The notes below the pieces were generated by a model. It saw only the letters and a program-made list of their open reading frames with translations, had not been told where the DNA came from and searched no databases. Positions 52,821 through 61,759 of a stretch of 64,000 nt of DNA are shown here, piece after piece. Made by a program: the position numbers and the translations under genes. The DNA lies in contig NZ_LVYV01000034.1 of NCBI RefSeq assembly GCF_001618955.1, forward strand, positions 310,001 to 374,000, given 5' to 3'. The first letter of the stretch is position 1. The number at the start of each line of letters is the position of its first letter. This DNA is from Tardiphaga robiniae. GTDB lineage: Bacteria > Pseudomonadota > Alphaproteobacteria > Rhizobiales > Xanthobacteraceae.

Positions 52821-53486
52821 ATGACCCTCGAAAATTCGATGAATAACTGGAAGGCGAGTTCTGCTTTGGTGCTGGCGGTCGTTCTTGCCGCGGGCGTCGC
52901 GCATGCGGCGGATCTGCCGTATCGCAAGGCCGATCCGGTCTATGCGCCGGCGTTGCCGGCAGCCTTTTCGTGGACCGGCTTCTATGCCGGCGCCAGCGTG
53001 GGCGGCGGTTTCAGCGGCACCGATGCTTTCAACAGCTATCTGGGAACGAGCGGCGGCAAGGCCGATGGCGTCGTTGGCGGCCTTCAGGTCGGCTACAATT
53101 ATCAGGTCTCGTCGCGGTTCGTGGTCGGCATCGAAAACGACTTCATGGCTTCGGGTCTCAAGACGAGCCGCAATGGCATCAACGAAGTGAGTTTGCCATT
53201 CTACGGGACGGGCCGCGGTCGTGCGGGCGTGACGTTCATGGATTCACATTTGCTCGTCTACGGCACCGGCGGCATGGCTTTCGGAGAGGTGAAGGACTCA
53301 GGGATCGACAAGATGCGCATCGGCTGGACCGCTGGTGGCGGCGTTGAATGGGCTTTTCGGCAGAACTGGTCGGCCAAGGTCGAATATCTCTACACCGATC
53401 TCTACAGGAACCTCAAAAAGGATGACTTGCCGGATCGCACCCAGAAATTCCAAACGATCACCGTCGGTGTGAACTATCATTTCTAA
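52821..53486 (+). CDS. outer-membrane beta-barrel protein (Omp25/31 type)
   Basis: The 221-residue protein has GGAG 9 nt before its ATG; an internal ATG at 52839 is possible. The signal peptide ends near AHAAD. The mature start (AADLPYRKADPVYAPALP) and FSWTGFYAGASVGGGFSG are typical of the Rhizobiales Omp25/Omp31 family. Alternating strands follow, including GGAWxFR-like GGGVEWAFRQNWSAKVEYLY, ending in VNYHF as outer-membrane barrels do. A TetR-type element precedes it and a strong inverted repeat follows. Confidence 0.9.
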   Translation: MTLENSMNNWKASSALVLAVVLAAGVAHAADLPYRKADPVYAPALPAAFSWTGFYAGASVGGGFSGTDAFNSYLGTSGGKADGVVGGLQVGYNYQVSSRFVVGIENDFMASGLKTSRNGINEVSLPFYGTGRGRAGVTFMDSHLLVYGTGGMAFGEVKDSGIDKMRIGWTAGGGVEWAFRQNWSAKVEYLYTDLYRNLKKDDLPDRTQKFQTITVGVNYHF

Positions 53487-53542
53487 GTTGTTCAAGCTGA
53501 TGTCTTCGGCCGATCGCGATTGATCTGCGACAAACGTGACGA

Positions 53543-53575
53543 GACCAAGAGCCTGCTGCGAGCCGGCTCTTGGTC
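53543..53575 (+). terminator. inverted repeat after the porin gene
   Basis: GACCAAGAGCC pairs exactly with GGCTCTTGGTC around an 11-nt loop, 56 nt past the porin stop. The stem is strong but no T-run follows, so termination may be inefficient. Confidence 0.5.
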
Positions 53576-53689
53576 ACGGGCGTCTCGTCGTTATCGAGAC
53601 CCGACGGTCTGTTGGTAACAGATGAAATCCTACACTCGTTCAATGTTGTTCTGATCAAGCGACAGGGACGAATCCGATACGACGCAGCA

Positions 53690-54352
53690 TCATCTCATTT
53701 GTGCGATCAGCGCATCTGCGCCCTGGTCGATCCCGGTTTCTGCCGCAGTCAGCGGTCCGACGGTTGCCTTGATGTTGGTCGGCTTCGGATATTGCTTGGT
53801 AACGAACGCGTTGAGCAGGCGGGAGGTCGACGCATCGAAGATCTCGACGGCATAGATGACCGAGCCCGTCATCGATCCCTCGCCGTCGCGGGCGGCTTGC
53901 ACGCCGTTGTAGACGAGGCCTCCGACGTCGATCCGTGACAGGGTGCCGAGCACCGGCGTGGTCTTGACGGCACCAGTCAGCGTCAGTCTCACACGTAGTG
54001 TATTTGGCCCCCGTTGATTGGCGAGCGCGAAGCGGCTGCCCAGCTTCTCCGCGAACCGCGCCTGCATGGTGCGCGCGAGCGACGCCTTGTCTTCTTCGGT
54101 CATGTCGCCGAATTGCTGATCCGCGCCCCGATAGATCACGATCGGTTCGATGATGACCTTGTTGTAGGAGCGCCAGTCCACCGTGGTGGAGTAGCGATAC
54201 GGAATACGTCCGGACGTATCGGACGGATTCGGTGCCAGTTGGGATGACGAAGCGACATCCGAATAGGGCACCGGCGCTATGCTTGCGCACCCCGTCAAGG
54301 CAGCGCAGAACGCGAGGACCGCCAGACGGTCCACTCGCGAGAGTGTGTACAT
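53690..54352 (-). CDS. DUF3313-domain lipoprotein
   Basis: The 220-residue protein has GGAG 7 nt before its ATG. A lipoprotein signal ends in the lipobox LTGC (C22), placing it in the membrane facing the periplasm. The rest resembles DUF3313 proteins: VDWRSYNKVIIEPIVIYRG, FGDMTEEDKASLARTMQARF, LRVRLTLTGAVKTTPVLGTLSR. The function is unknown. It follows the DUF2147 gene on the same strand by 85 nt, with a palindrome in the gap. Confidence 0.85.
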   Translation of the reverse strand: MYTLSRVDRLAVLAFCAALTGCASIAPVPYSDVASSSQLAPNPSDTSGRIPYRYSTTVDWRSYNKVIIEPIVIYRGADQQFGDMTEEDKASLARTMQARFAEKLGSRFALANQRGPNTLRVRLTLTGAVKTTPVLGTLSRIDVGGLVYNGVQAARDGEGSMTGSVIYAVEIFDASTSRLLNAFVTKQYPKPTNIKATVGPLTAAETGIDQGADALIAQMR

Positions 54353-54403
54353 CTCAAACTCCAGTTTTGATTTTTGAGGTCAATGCGAATGAAGGCGGCC
54401 GCA

Positions 54404-54423
54404 CCGATACGACGTGGTATCGG
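54404..54423. promoter_or_regulatory. palindrome between DUF2147 and the lipoprotein gene
   Basis: CCGATAC and GTATCGG are exact complements around 6 nt, 52 bp upstream of the lipoprotein start. The half-site GGTATCG also occurs in the 28-bp element by the TetR gene, so this could be a third site for the same regulator, or a hairpin that attenuates the operon. Confidence 0.4.
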
Positions 54424-54437
54424 AAGCTCCGCAGCCG

Positions 54438-55016
54438 CTATTTACTGGCGCGTGTCGTCGCTGGCGGTTTCGCCTGGGCCTTCTGCATCCACTCTTTATC
54501 GGCCTTGGGGCCGTTCGGATCGCCTGTCATGCCCACCAACTGTCCGGGCACGGCATTCGTGGTTTGAGTCCAGGTCTGCGTGGCGCAGAAAATCGACATC
54601 ATGCAGCCCTTGACCTTCAGGTCGATCGCCTCACGCCACAGCGAAATCTCGTAGGATTTGCCGTTCTCTGCATTGTAGATCTGGCCTTCAAAGCGCCCCG
54701 CCGGGTTGAGCTTCAGGCCCATGATCAATTGGTGACCGAGAACGGGTCGGAATTGCTTCGTCTTGTCCGGATTGTTCAGGTCTTTGAGTGGTTGCCCATT
54801 CGCGTCGTTGGGCTCTTTGGCCCAGACGATATAGCCGCAAATTTGCTCCTGCTTCGATCCGCATCGCTCGACGCGTATGCGCGCGCGGCCATCCTCCGTA
54901 AGCCAGGTGCCGCTCGGATCGGCTGGTGCTGCTGCGACGGGGCTGACGAGAGCCATCTGGCATATGGCGAGAGCGGTACGCACAACTATTCGGGAAACCA
55001 ATGTCATCTGTCTCAT
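54438..55016 (-). CDS. exported DUF2147-domain protein
   Basis: The 192-residue protein is placed at ATG 55016 because GAGGA lies 6 nt upstream; a GTG at 55034 is a longer alternative. A signal peptide (ALAICQMALVSPVAAA) precedes PADPSGTWLTEDGRARIRVERC, then GYIVWAKEPNDANGQPLKDLNNPD and the GRFEGQIYNAENGKSYE strand. These match the DUF2147 family of small periplasmic beta-barrel-like proteins. It shares the 28-bp element with the porin, so the two are probably co-regulated. Confidence 0.87.
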   Translation of the reverse strand: MRQMTLVSRIVVRTALAICQMALVSPVAAAPADPSGTWLTEDGRARIRVERCGSKQEQICGYIVWAKEPNDANGQPLKDLNNPDKTKQFRPVLGHQLIMGLKLNPAGRFEGQIYNAENGKSYEISLWREAIDLKVKGCMMSIFCATQTWTQTTNAVPGQLVGMTGDPNGPKADKEWMQKAQAKPPATTRASK

Positions 55017-55093
55017 ATCTGGTCCTCGGATCACGAAAAGCGCTGGAGCCCGTATTCCCGCGAGGGCTGCCGCTCTTTCGTTACCTCTACAAG

Positions 55094-55121
55094 ATTAATC
55101 AAACGATACCGTACTATTTAT
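55094..55121 (-). promoter_or_regulatory. 28-bp TetR-type element, copy 2 (DUF2147 / tetR intergenic)
   Basis: Read on the minus strand, this is the same element as at 52740-52767, facing the DUF2147 gene in the same orientation as copy 1 faces the porin (77 bp from the start). It lies 118 bp from the divergent TetR start. The dyad ACGGT/ATCGT is clearer here. Confidence 0.6.
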
Positions 55122-55238
55122 ACTCTACCGTGCGCCGTCGCAAGCCTATATGCGGTGAAATCGAATGATCGATTGCGCGGGCCGGGTGGTAAAAGCAGTC
55201 GGGAAGCGTGCAGAGAATGCCCCGGAGAGAAAGCCAAG

Positions 55239-55913
55239 ATGACTGTTGCCAAGGCCAAGCCGAGCAAAGCCGCGCCACGAAGCAGCGGGCGGCCGACGAA
55301 GGAACAGGCCGGGCGCATTACCGACCACATCGTCGAGGTGGCGAGAGGGCTCTTCCTGGAGTCGAGTTTCGAGGCGATCAGCGTTGATCTGATCGCGGCG
55401 ACAGCCCGGATCTCGAAGCAGACCTTCTACGCCCGCTTTGCCTCCAAGGAGGCGCTGTATGCGGCGGTGATCCGGAAGGGGACGAATGACCTTCTCAAGC
55501 CGGCCGTCACCGACTCCAATCGCGACGGTCCGATCGAAGCGACCTTGGTCAAACTCGGACTGGAGCTTTCAAAGCGCGCACTCGCGCCGGCGGCCATCGC
55601 GCTGGAACGGCTGGTGATGGCCGAAGCACATCAATTCCCGGAGCTGGCGTCTGCCTATCACGGGACTGGCCTTCACGTGCGAGAGCAGATTGCCGGCATT
55701 TTCACCAACGCCATGCGCGACGGACAGATACGATCAGGAGATGCCAGCTTCATCGCCGAGCAGTTCGTCTACGCGGTGGCCGACGGTCCTGTGCGAGCCA
55801 TGGTCCTCAGCGGTAAGATCGTCAAATCGGAGAAGGAGCTGCGCGAGCGTGTCACTGCCGCAGTCAGGCTGTTTCTGGATGGATGCCGCGATCGTCCTGC
55901 GCGGCACAGCTAG
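55239..55913 (+). CDS. TetR/AcrR-family repressor
   Basis: The 224-residue protein starts MTVAKAKPSKAAPRSSGRPT; a GGAGAG lies about 10 nt upstream. After a basic tail, the TetR HTH is plain (FEAISVDLIAATARISKQTF followed by YARFASKEALYAAVI, near 48-82). The C-terminal ligand domain (APAAIALERLVMAEAHQFPEL) resembles the AefR-like group. Divergent placement from the DUF2147 gene and the shared 28-bp elements suggest it represses that gene and the porin. Its stop is 19 nt from the ccdA-like remnant. Confidence 0.92.
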   Translation: MTVAKAKPSKAAPRSSGRPTKEQAGRITDHIVEVARGLFLESSFEAISVDLIAATARISKQTFYARFASKEALYAAVIRKGTNDLLKPAVTDSNRDGPIEATLVKLGLELSKRALAPAAIALERLVMAEAHQFPELASAYHGTGLHVREQIAGIFTNAMRDGQIRSGDASFIAEQFVYAVADGPVRAMVLSGKIVKSEKELRERVTAAVRLFLDGCRDRPARHS

Positions 55914-55932
55914 ATCAGTCCGGACTCCGGAG

Positions 55933-56004
55933 CCGGCGTGGTGTCCAATGCCAGCATCTGGCTGCTGTAGACGTTTCCAGTGTTGCAGAATTTCGGGTAG
56001 GGGC
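55933..56004 (+). pseudogene. degenerate copy of the ccdA 3' end
   Basis: These 72 nt align without gaps to 52356-52427, the last codons and stop of ccdA, with 60 identities. An in-frame TAG (CTG CTG TAG ACG) and the absence of any upstream ccdA sequence show it is not functional. The segment between the two copies is the porin / lipoprotein / DUF2147 / TetR cassette. Confidence 0.7.
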
Positions 56005-56027
56005 GGGCGTCAACACTCTCAACTGTC

Positions 56028-56070
56028 ATCGCCCGGCCTGGCGCGCAATTGCGCGCTTGGACCGGGCGAT
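56028..56070. repeat. palindromic intergenic repeat
   Basis: ATCGCCCGG and CCGGGCGAT close a long stem over a self-complementary GCGCGCAATTGCGCGC loop. It lies beside the ccdA remnant and upstream of the livK end. Confidence 0.65.
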
Positions 56071-56120
56071 CCAGTAAACAACGGCTTTAGTTGTGAAGCC
56101 GCTACGACAGCGTCTGCTGG

Positions 56121-56140
56121 ATCCCCGCTTTCGCGGGGAT
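56121..56140. repeat. short palindromic hairpin
   Basis: ATCCCCGC-TTTC-GCGGGGAT is an 8-bp stem with a 4-nt loop, 48 nt after the end of the livK gene at 56188. It may act as its terminator. Confidence 0.5.
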
Positions 56141-56187
56141 AACAGTCGTGGGGTGGCAGCGGCGGTCGGCGATGACGCGAATACGCC

Positions 56188-57303
56188 TCACGTCCCCTTC
56201 GCGTCGATCTGGGTGTAGTTGCCCTTGGCGTCCCACTTGTAGACGACGTAGTCGATCGCCTTGATGTCGCCCTTGGCGTCGAACGCCATCTTGCCGAGTA
56301 CGGTGTCCCATTCGCCGGCCTTGATCACGTCCATCACCTTCTTGGTGTCGGTGGTGCCGGCCTTGGCGACGGCCTGCGACCAGACCTGGAACGCTGCATA
56401 GGTGTAGAGCGTGTAGCCTTCGGGATCGATGTTCTTGGCCTTGAACTTCTCGACGATCGCCTTCGCCGTCGGCTTGTTGCGCGGATCGGGGCCGAAGGTG
56501 AACAGCGTGCCTTCTGCGGCCGGGCCGGTGATGGAGGCGAATTCCTTGTCGTTCATGGCGTCGCCGGCCATCAGCACGGTCTTGAGGCCCTGGTCGCGCA
56601 TCTGACGCAGAATGAGACCGGCTTCCTGGTGATAGCCGCCCACGTAAACCAGATCGATATTGTCGCGCTTCAGACGTGAGACGATCGAGTTAAAGTCCTT
56701 GTCGCCCTTGTTGTAGCTCTCGAACATCTTTTCGGTAAAGCCGGCCTTGTTGAGTGCCTTCTTGGTCTCGTCGGCGAGACCCTTGCCATAAGTGGTCTTG
56801 TCGTTGAGGATCGCGACGTTCTTGCCCTTGAAGTTCTTGGCAATGTAGTCGGCGGCAACGAGGCCCTGCTGGTCGTCACGGCCGCAGACGCGCAGCACAT
56901 TGGCGAGCTTGCGTTCGGTGAACAGCGGATTGGTCGAAGCCGGCGTGATCTGCAGCACGTTGCCGTCGGCATAGGCTTCGGAGGCCGGGATCGACGATGA
57001 CGAGCAGAAGTGGCCGGCGACGAACGGCATCTTGGAGCTTGCGAACTTCTCGGCGATCGAGCGGGCCTGTTTGGGATCGCAGGCATCGTCACCGACCTGC
57101 AGCGCCAGCTTCTTGCCGAGCACGCCGCCAGCGGCGTTGAGATCGGCCACAGCCTGGTCGGCGCCGTTCTTCATCTGGCGGCCGAAGGCCGATTCGCCGC
57201 CCGTCATCGGGCCGGCGACCGCGACGTTGATGTCCTGTGCAAAAGCTGCGGTTGAGAGCAGCGACGCGGCAAAGGCCAGGCCGATCACATTCAATGGTTT
57301 CAT
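56188..57303 (-). CDS. livK: branched-chain amino-acid-type ABC-transporter binding protein (copy 1)
   Basis: The 371-residue protein starts MKPLNVIGLAFAASLLSTAA after GAGG; signal cleavage is near AAFAQ. It is a type I periplasmic binding protein: INVAVAGPMTGGESAFGRQM, LALQVGDDACDPKQARSIAEKF, the ligand-binding FVAGHFCSSSSIPASEAYAD and the conserved VYVGGYHQEAGLI. It is nearly identical to the next gene over the C-terminal two thirds. The livHMGF transporter genes lie upstream on the same strand. The ligand could be Leu/Ile/Val or another amino acid or amide. Confidence 0.93.
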   Translation of the reverse strand: MKPLNVIGLAFAASLLSTAAFAQDINVAVAGPMTGGESAFGRQMKNGADQAVADLNAAGGVLGKKLALQVGDDACDPKQARSIAEKFASSKMPFVAGHFCSSSSIPASEAYADGNVLQITPASTNPLFTERKLANVLRVCGRDDQQGLVAADYIAKNFKGKNVAILNDKTTYGKGLADETKKALNKAGFTEKMFESYNKGDKDFNSIVSRLKRDNIDLVYVGGYHQEAGLILRQMRDQGLKTVLMAGDAMNDKEFASITGPAAEGTLFTFGPDPRNKPTAKAIVEKFKAKNIDPEGYTLYTYAAFQVWSQAVAKAGTTDTKKVMDVIKAGEWDTVLGKMAFDAKGDIKAIDYVVYKWDAKGNYTQIDAKGT

Positions 57304-57567
57304 GGGGATGATCCTCGCAAAGAGTTTTCGGCCACAAACGCAATCCGGCCGCCCGAACGATAGGATCATTCTCAACTTATTTTGATGCCGAGTCATCGGC
57401 AATTTTCGGCCGCAAACAGCCAGCCTGCGAGTCCGGCTGCGGCAGGTCGTCGCAAGAGCTTTCGCTGTGCGAGCCCGCTCCGGCGGATCAAAAAAGATGC
57501 CGAAACCGCCCTGGTGTGGGCAGTCGCGTCACGTCGGCACAGGCATCGACATCATGACGTGAGGCGA

Positions 57568-57600
57568 GCCGCACCTCTCGCTATGCGGGAGAGGTGCGGC
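57568..57600 (-). terminator. hairpin after the second livK gene
   Basis: GCCGCACCTCTC pairs with GAGAGGTGCGGC around a 9-nt loop, 8 nt beyond the stop at 57609 on the minus strand. No T-run is present. The rest of the 305-nt gap between the two livK genes holds no gene. Confidence 0.55.
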
Positions 57601-57608
57601 CGGCAGGC

Positions 57609-58718
57609 TTACTGCTTCAGTTCGGCGTAGTCGCCCTTGGCGTCCCACTTGTAGACGACATAGTCGATCGCCTTGATGTCGCCCTTGGCGTCGAACGCCA
57701 TCTTGCCGAGCACGGTGTCCCATTCGCCGGCCTTGATCGTGTCCATCACCTTCTTGGTGTCGGTGGTGCCGGCCTTGGCGACGGCCTGCGACCAGACCTG
57801 GAACGCCGCATAGGTGTAGAGCGTGTAGCCCTCGGGATCGATGTTCTTGGCCTTGAAGCGGTCGACGATCGCCTTGGCGGTCGGCTTGTTGCGCGGGTCG
57901 GGGCCGAAGGTGAACAGCGTGCCTTCCGCAGCCGGGCCGGTGATCGAGGCGAACTCCTTGTCGTTGATGGCGTCGCCCGCCATCAGCACCGTCTTGAGGC
58001 CCTGATCGCGCATCTGGCGCACGATGAGGCCGGCTTCCTGGTGATAGCCGCCCACGTAAACCAGATCGATATTGTCGCGCTTCAGGCGCGACACGATAGC
58101 ATTAAAATCCTTGTCGCCCTTGTTGTAGCTCTCGAACATCTTCTCGGTGACGCCGGCCTTGTTCAGCGCCTTCCTGGTCTCGTCGGCGAGGCCTTTTCCA
58201 TAAGTCGTCTTGTCGTTCAGGATCGCGATATTCTTGCCCTTGTAGGTCTTGGCAATGTACTCGCCGGCGACAAAACCCTGCTGATCGTCGCGGCCGCAGA
58301 CGCGCAGCACATTGGCGAGCTTGCGTTCGGTGAATAGCGGATTGGTCGAGCCCGGCGAGATCTGCAGCACATTGCCGTCGGCATAGGCTTCCGAGGCCGG
58401 GATCGACGACGACGAACAATAGTGACCGGCGACGAACGGAATGCGCGCGCTGGCGAATTTCTCGGCGATCGAGCGCGCCTGCTTGGGATCGCAGGCGTCG
58501 TCGCCGACCTGCAGCGCCAGCTTCTTGTTCAGCAGGCCGCCGGCGGCGTTGATGTCGGCGACGGCGAGTTCGGCGCCATTCTTGAACTGGCGGCCGAAGG
58601 CGGATTCGCTGCCGGTCATCGATGATGCGACGGCGACAGGAATATCCTGTGCCAGTGCAACGGACGCCAGCGCAATCGACGCACCCGCCGTCAGACCGAT
58701 GAGTTTGATGAATTTCAT
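57609..58718 (-). CDS. livK: branched-chain amino-acid-type ABC-transporter binding protein (copy 2)
   Basis: The 369-residue protein starts MKFIKLIGLTAGASIALASV with a signal peptide ending near ALAQD. It is a close paralogue of the neighbouring livK: most residues agree from about 60 onward, and both end with the same KWDAKGxYxxL pattern. Differences cluster in the signal peptide and the first 50 residues, e.g. VASSMTGSESAFGRQFKNGA. Having two binding proteins for one transporter is known in Leu/Ile/Val systems with different ligand preferences. Confidence 0.93.
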   Translation of the reverse strand: MKFIKLIGLTAGASIALASVALAQDIPVAVASSMTGSESAFGRQFKNGAELAVADINAAGGLLNKKLALQVGDDACDPKQARSIAEKFASARIPFVAGHYCSSSSIPASEAYADGNVLQISPGSTNPLFTERKLANVLRVCGRDDQQGFVAGEYIAKTYKGKNIAILNDKTTYGKGLADETRKALNKAGVTEKMFESYNKGDKDFNAIVSRLKRDNIDLVYVGGYHQEAGLIVRQMRDQGLKTVLMAGDAINDKEFASITGPAAEGTLFTFGPDPRNKPTAKAIVDRFKAKNIDPEGYTLYTYAAFQVWSQAVAKAGTTDTKKVMDTIKAGEWDTVLGKMAFDAKGDIKAIDYVVYKWDAKGDYAELKQ

Positions 58719-58865
58719 AGGAAGTCCCCGTGTTCCGTTCGAATGCAGACAAACGCGACGCCGTGACGGAATCGCGATTGGCGCATCATTCTACCTTCAG
58801 AATAGTGTCGATTGTTTGCATCGCTGTGCGTGTTCGATCGTCATGCGATGAAGGATATCAATCCG

Positions 58866-59599
<734 letters not shown>

Positions 59600-59603
<4 letters not shown>

Positions 59604-60430
59604 GTCTCGCCCTCCATCACTGCAATGGCTTCCTCTTCATCCGCGCCGAGATAGGCGGCGATGACTTTGGGATTGTCGCGAATTTGCTGCGGCGTGCCGT
59701 CGGCGATCTTCACGCCGTAATCGAGCACGTTGATATGGTCGGAGATCTGCATCACGACGGACATGTCATGCTCGATGAGCAGGATCGATGTGCCATGTTC
59801 GGCGCGGATCTTCAGCAATAGCTCATTGAGCGCCGCGCTCTCGCGCGCGTTGAGGCCGGCTGCGGGCTCGTCGAGGCACAGCAGTGCGGGTTCGGTACAC
59901 ATCGCGCGCGCGATTTCGAGGCGGCGCTGGTCGCCGTAAGGCAGGTTGCCGGCGGCATCGTCAGCGCGCTCCAGCAGGCCGATCTGATCGAGCCAGTAGC
60001 GCGCGAGGTCGATCGCAGCCTTCTCGGCGGCGCGATAGCTGGGCACGCCGAACAGGCCGAGGAGCGTGAAGCCCGAGGCGCGCATCAGCGTGTTGTGCTG
60101 CGCCACCATCAGGTTTTCCAGTGCGGTCATCCCGGGAAACAGCCGGATATTCTGGAAGGTGCGCGCGACCTTGGCGATCTTCGAGATGCGGAAGTCGTTC
60201 AGCCGCTCCAGCCGCCATTCACCGTCGCTGTGGCGCAGCTTGATGGTGCCGGATGTCGGTTTGTAGAAACCGGTGATGCAATTGAAGACGGTGGTCTTGC
60301 CGGCGCCGTTGGGGCCGATCAGCGCAGTGATCTTGCCGCGCTCGGCCGTGAAGGACAGATTGTTGACGGCGACGATGCCACCGAAGCGCATCGTCAGATT
60401 TTCAACGCTGAGGATGTCGTTGATGTTCAT
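59600..60430 (-). CDS. livG: LivG-type ABC-transporter ATPase
   Basis: The 276-residue protein has Walker A GPNGAGKTT, the signature NLPYGDQRRLEIARAMCT, Walker B LLCLDEPAAGLN and the switch HD region ILLIEHDMSVVMQ. The longer insert between the Walker and signature motifs (LMRASGFTLLGLFGVPSYRAAE) is typical of LivG. It overlaps livM and livF by 4 nt each. Confidence 0.95.
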
Positions 60431-61749
60431 CCATGCCCCTCTTTGACGAGGTCGGACGAGATTGCCGTGTTGCGTTCGAGAAAGACGGTCGGAGCGCGAT
60501 GGCCGATCAGGCCGCGCGGGCGCCAGATCATCAGCAGCACCATGGCGCCGCCGAATACGAGCATGCGGAATTGCTCGAGCCCTCTGAACAGCTCGAAGCC
60601 ACCGATCATCGCGAGCGCTGCGAGCGCCACGCCGAGCTGCGAGCCCATGCCGCCGAGCACGACGATGGCCAGCACCAGCGCCGACTCGTGGAAGGTGAAT
60701 GACTCGGGGCTGATGAAACCCTGACGGGTCGCAAAGAACGCGCCGGCGAAGCCGCCGAACATGGCACCGGTGGCGAAGGCTGTGAGTTTGGTCGTCGTCG
60801 TATTGATGCCGAGCGCGCGGCAGGCGACTTCGTCTTCGCGCAGCGCTTCCCAGGCGCGGCCGATCGGCAGGCGGCGCAGGCGGATGGTGACCCAGTTCGT
60901 GAGCAGTGCGAGCGCGAGGATCAGATAGAACAGGAAGACGATGCGGTGGGTCGGTGAGAACTCGATGCCAAGGCGGGCAGCAAGGCCGTCATCGCCCGGC
61001 GTCAGCGGAATGCCGAACATCGTGGGGCGCGGAATGCCGGAGATGCCGTTGGGGCCACCGGTGAGGGTCTGCCAGTTGATGATGACGAGGCGGATGATCT
61101 CGCCGAACGCCAGGGTGACGATGGCAAGGTAGTCGCCGCGCAGCCGCAGTACCGGAAAGCCGAGCAGCACGCCGAAGAACGCGGCGAGAATGCCGGCGAG
61201 TGGCAGGCAGATCCAGAACGACAGGCCGAAATTGGTGGCCAGCAGCGCGTAGGAATAGGCGCCGACGGCATAGAAGGCGACATAGCCGAGATCGAGCAGG
61301 CCGGCGAGGCCGACCACCACATTCAGACCCCAGCCAAGCATCACGTAAGTCAGCACGAGAATGCCGAGATCGAGGATGTAGCGCTCGTCGTAAAAGATCA
61401 CGGGTACGAGGAAGGCGAAGATCAGCAGTGCGGGCACCAGCGCGCGGCCGGCAAAGGAAAACGCCTTCTGCGCCGACGGCGGCACGACGCGAACGGTCTC
61501 CACCGGTCCCCACCAGTGGCGCAGCAACTCCATCACGATACTGCCGCCGAACACCACGGCGACCATGGCGGCGAGATCGCCGAAGCGGGTCCACCAGGTC
61601 AGTTGTCCGTCGGAGCCGGCTTCGGTGCGGATGCCGATCATCAGCGAGAACAGCACCAGCGCGACAAGCGCGGAGATCACGGCCTTCTTCAGGATGAATG
61701 CGGTATTCAGACCGTGGGCAGTTTTAGCTTGGGATGCGGTTGCTGCCAC
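60427..61749 (-). CDS. livM: LivM-type ABC-transporter permease
   Basis: The 440-residue membrane protein (GTG start, GGGATC upstream) has the LivM core (DLGYVAFYAVGAYSYALL, PVLRLRGDYLAIVTLAFGEI, NGISGIPRPTMFG) and about ten helices. It also has a longer N-terminal cytoplasmic and membrane part than E. coli LivM. It overlaps livG by 4 nt and follows livH by 10 nt. Confidence 0.94.
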   Translation of the reverse strand: MAATASQAKTAHGLNTAFILKKAVISALVALVLFSLMIGIRTEAGSDGQLTWWTRFGDLAAMVAVVFGGSIVMELLRHWWGPVETVRVVPPSAQKAFSFAGRALVPALLIFAFLVPVIFYDERYILDLGILVLTYVMLGWGLNVVVGLAGLLDLGYVAFYAVGAYSYALLATNFGLSFWICLPLAGILAAFFGVLLGFPVLRLRGDYLAIVTLAFGEIIRLVIINWQTLTGGPNGISGIPRPTMFGIPLTPGDDGLAARLGIEFSPTHRIVFLFYLILALALLTNWVTIRLRRLPIGRAWEALREDEVACRALGINTTTTKLTAFATGAMFGGFAGAFFATRQGFISPESFTFHESALVLAIVVLGGMGSQLGVALAALAMIGGFELFRGLEQFRMLVFGGAMVLLMIWRPRGLIGHRAPTVFLERNTAISSDLVKEGHG

Positions 61750-61759
61750 TTGGATCCCG

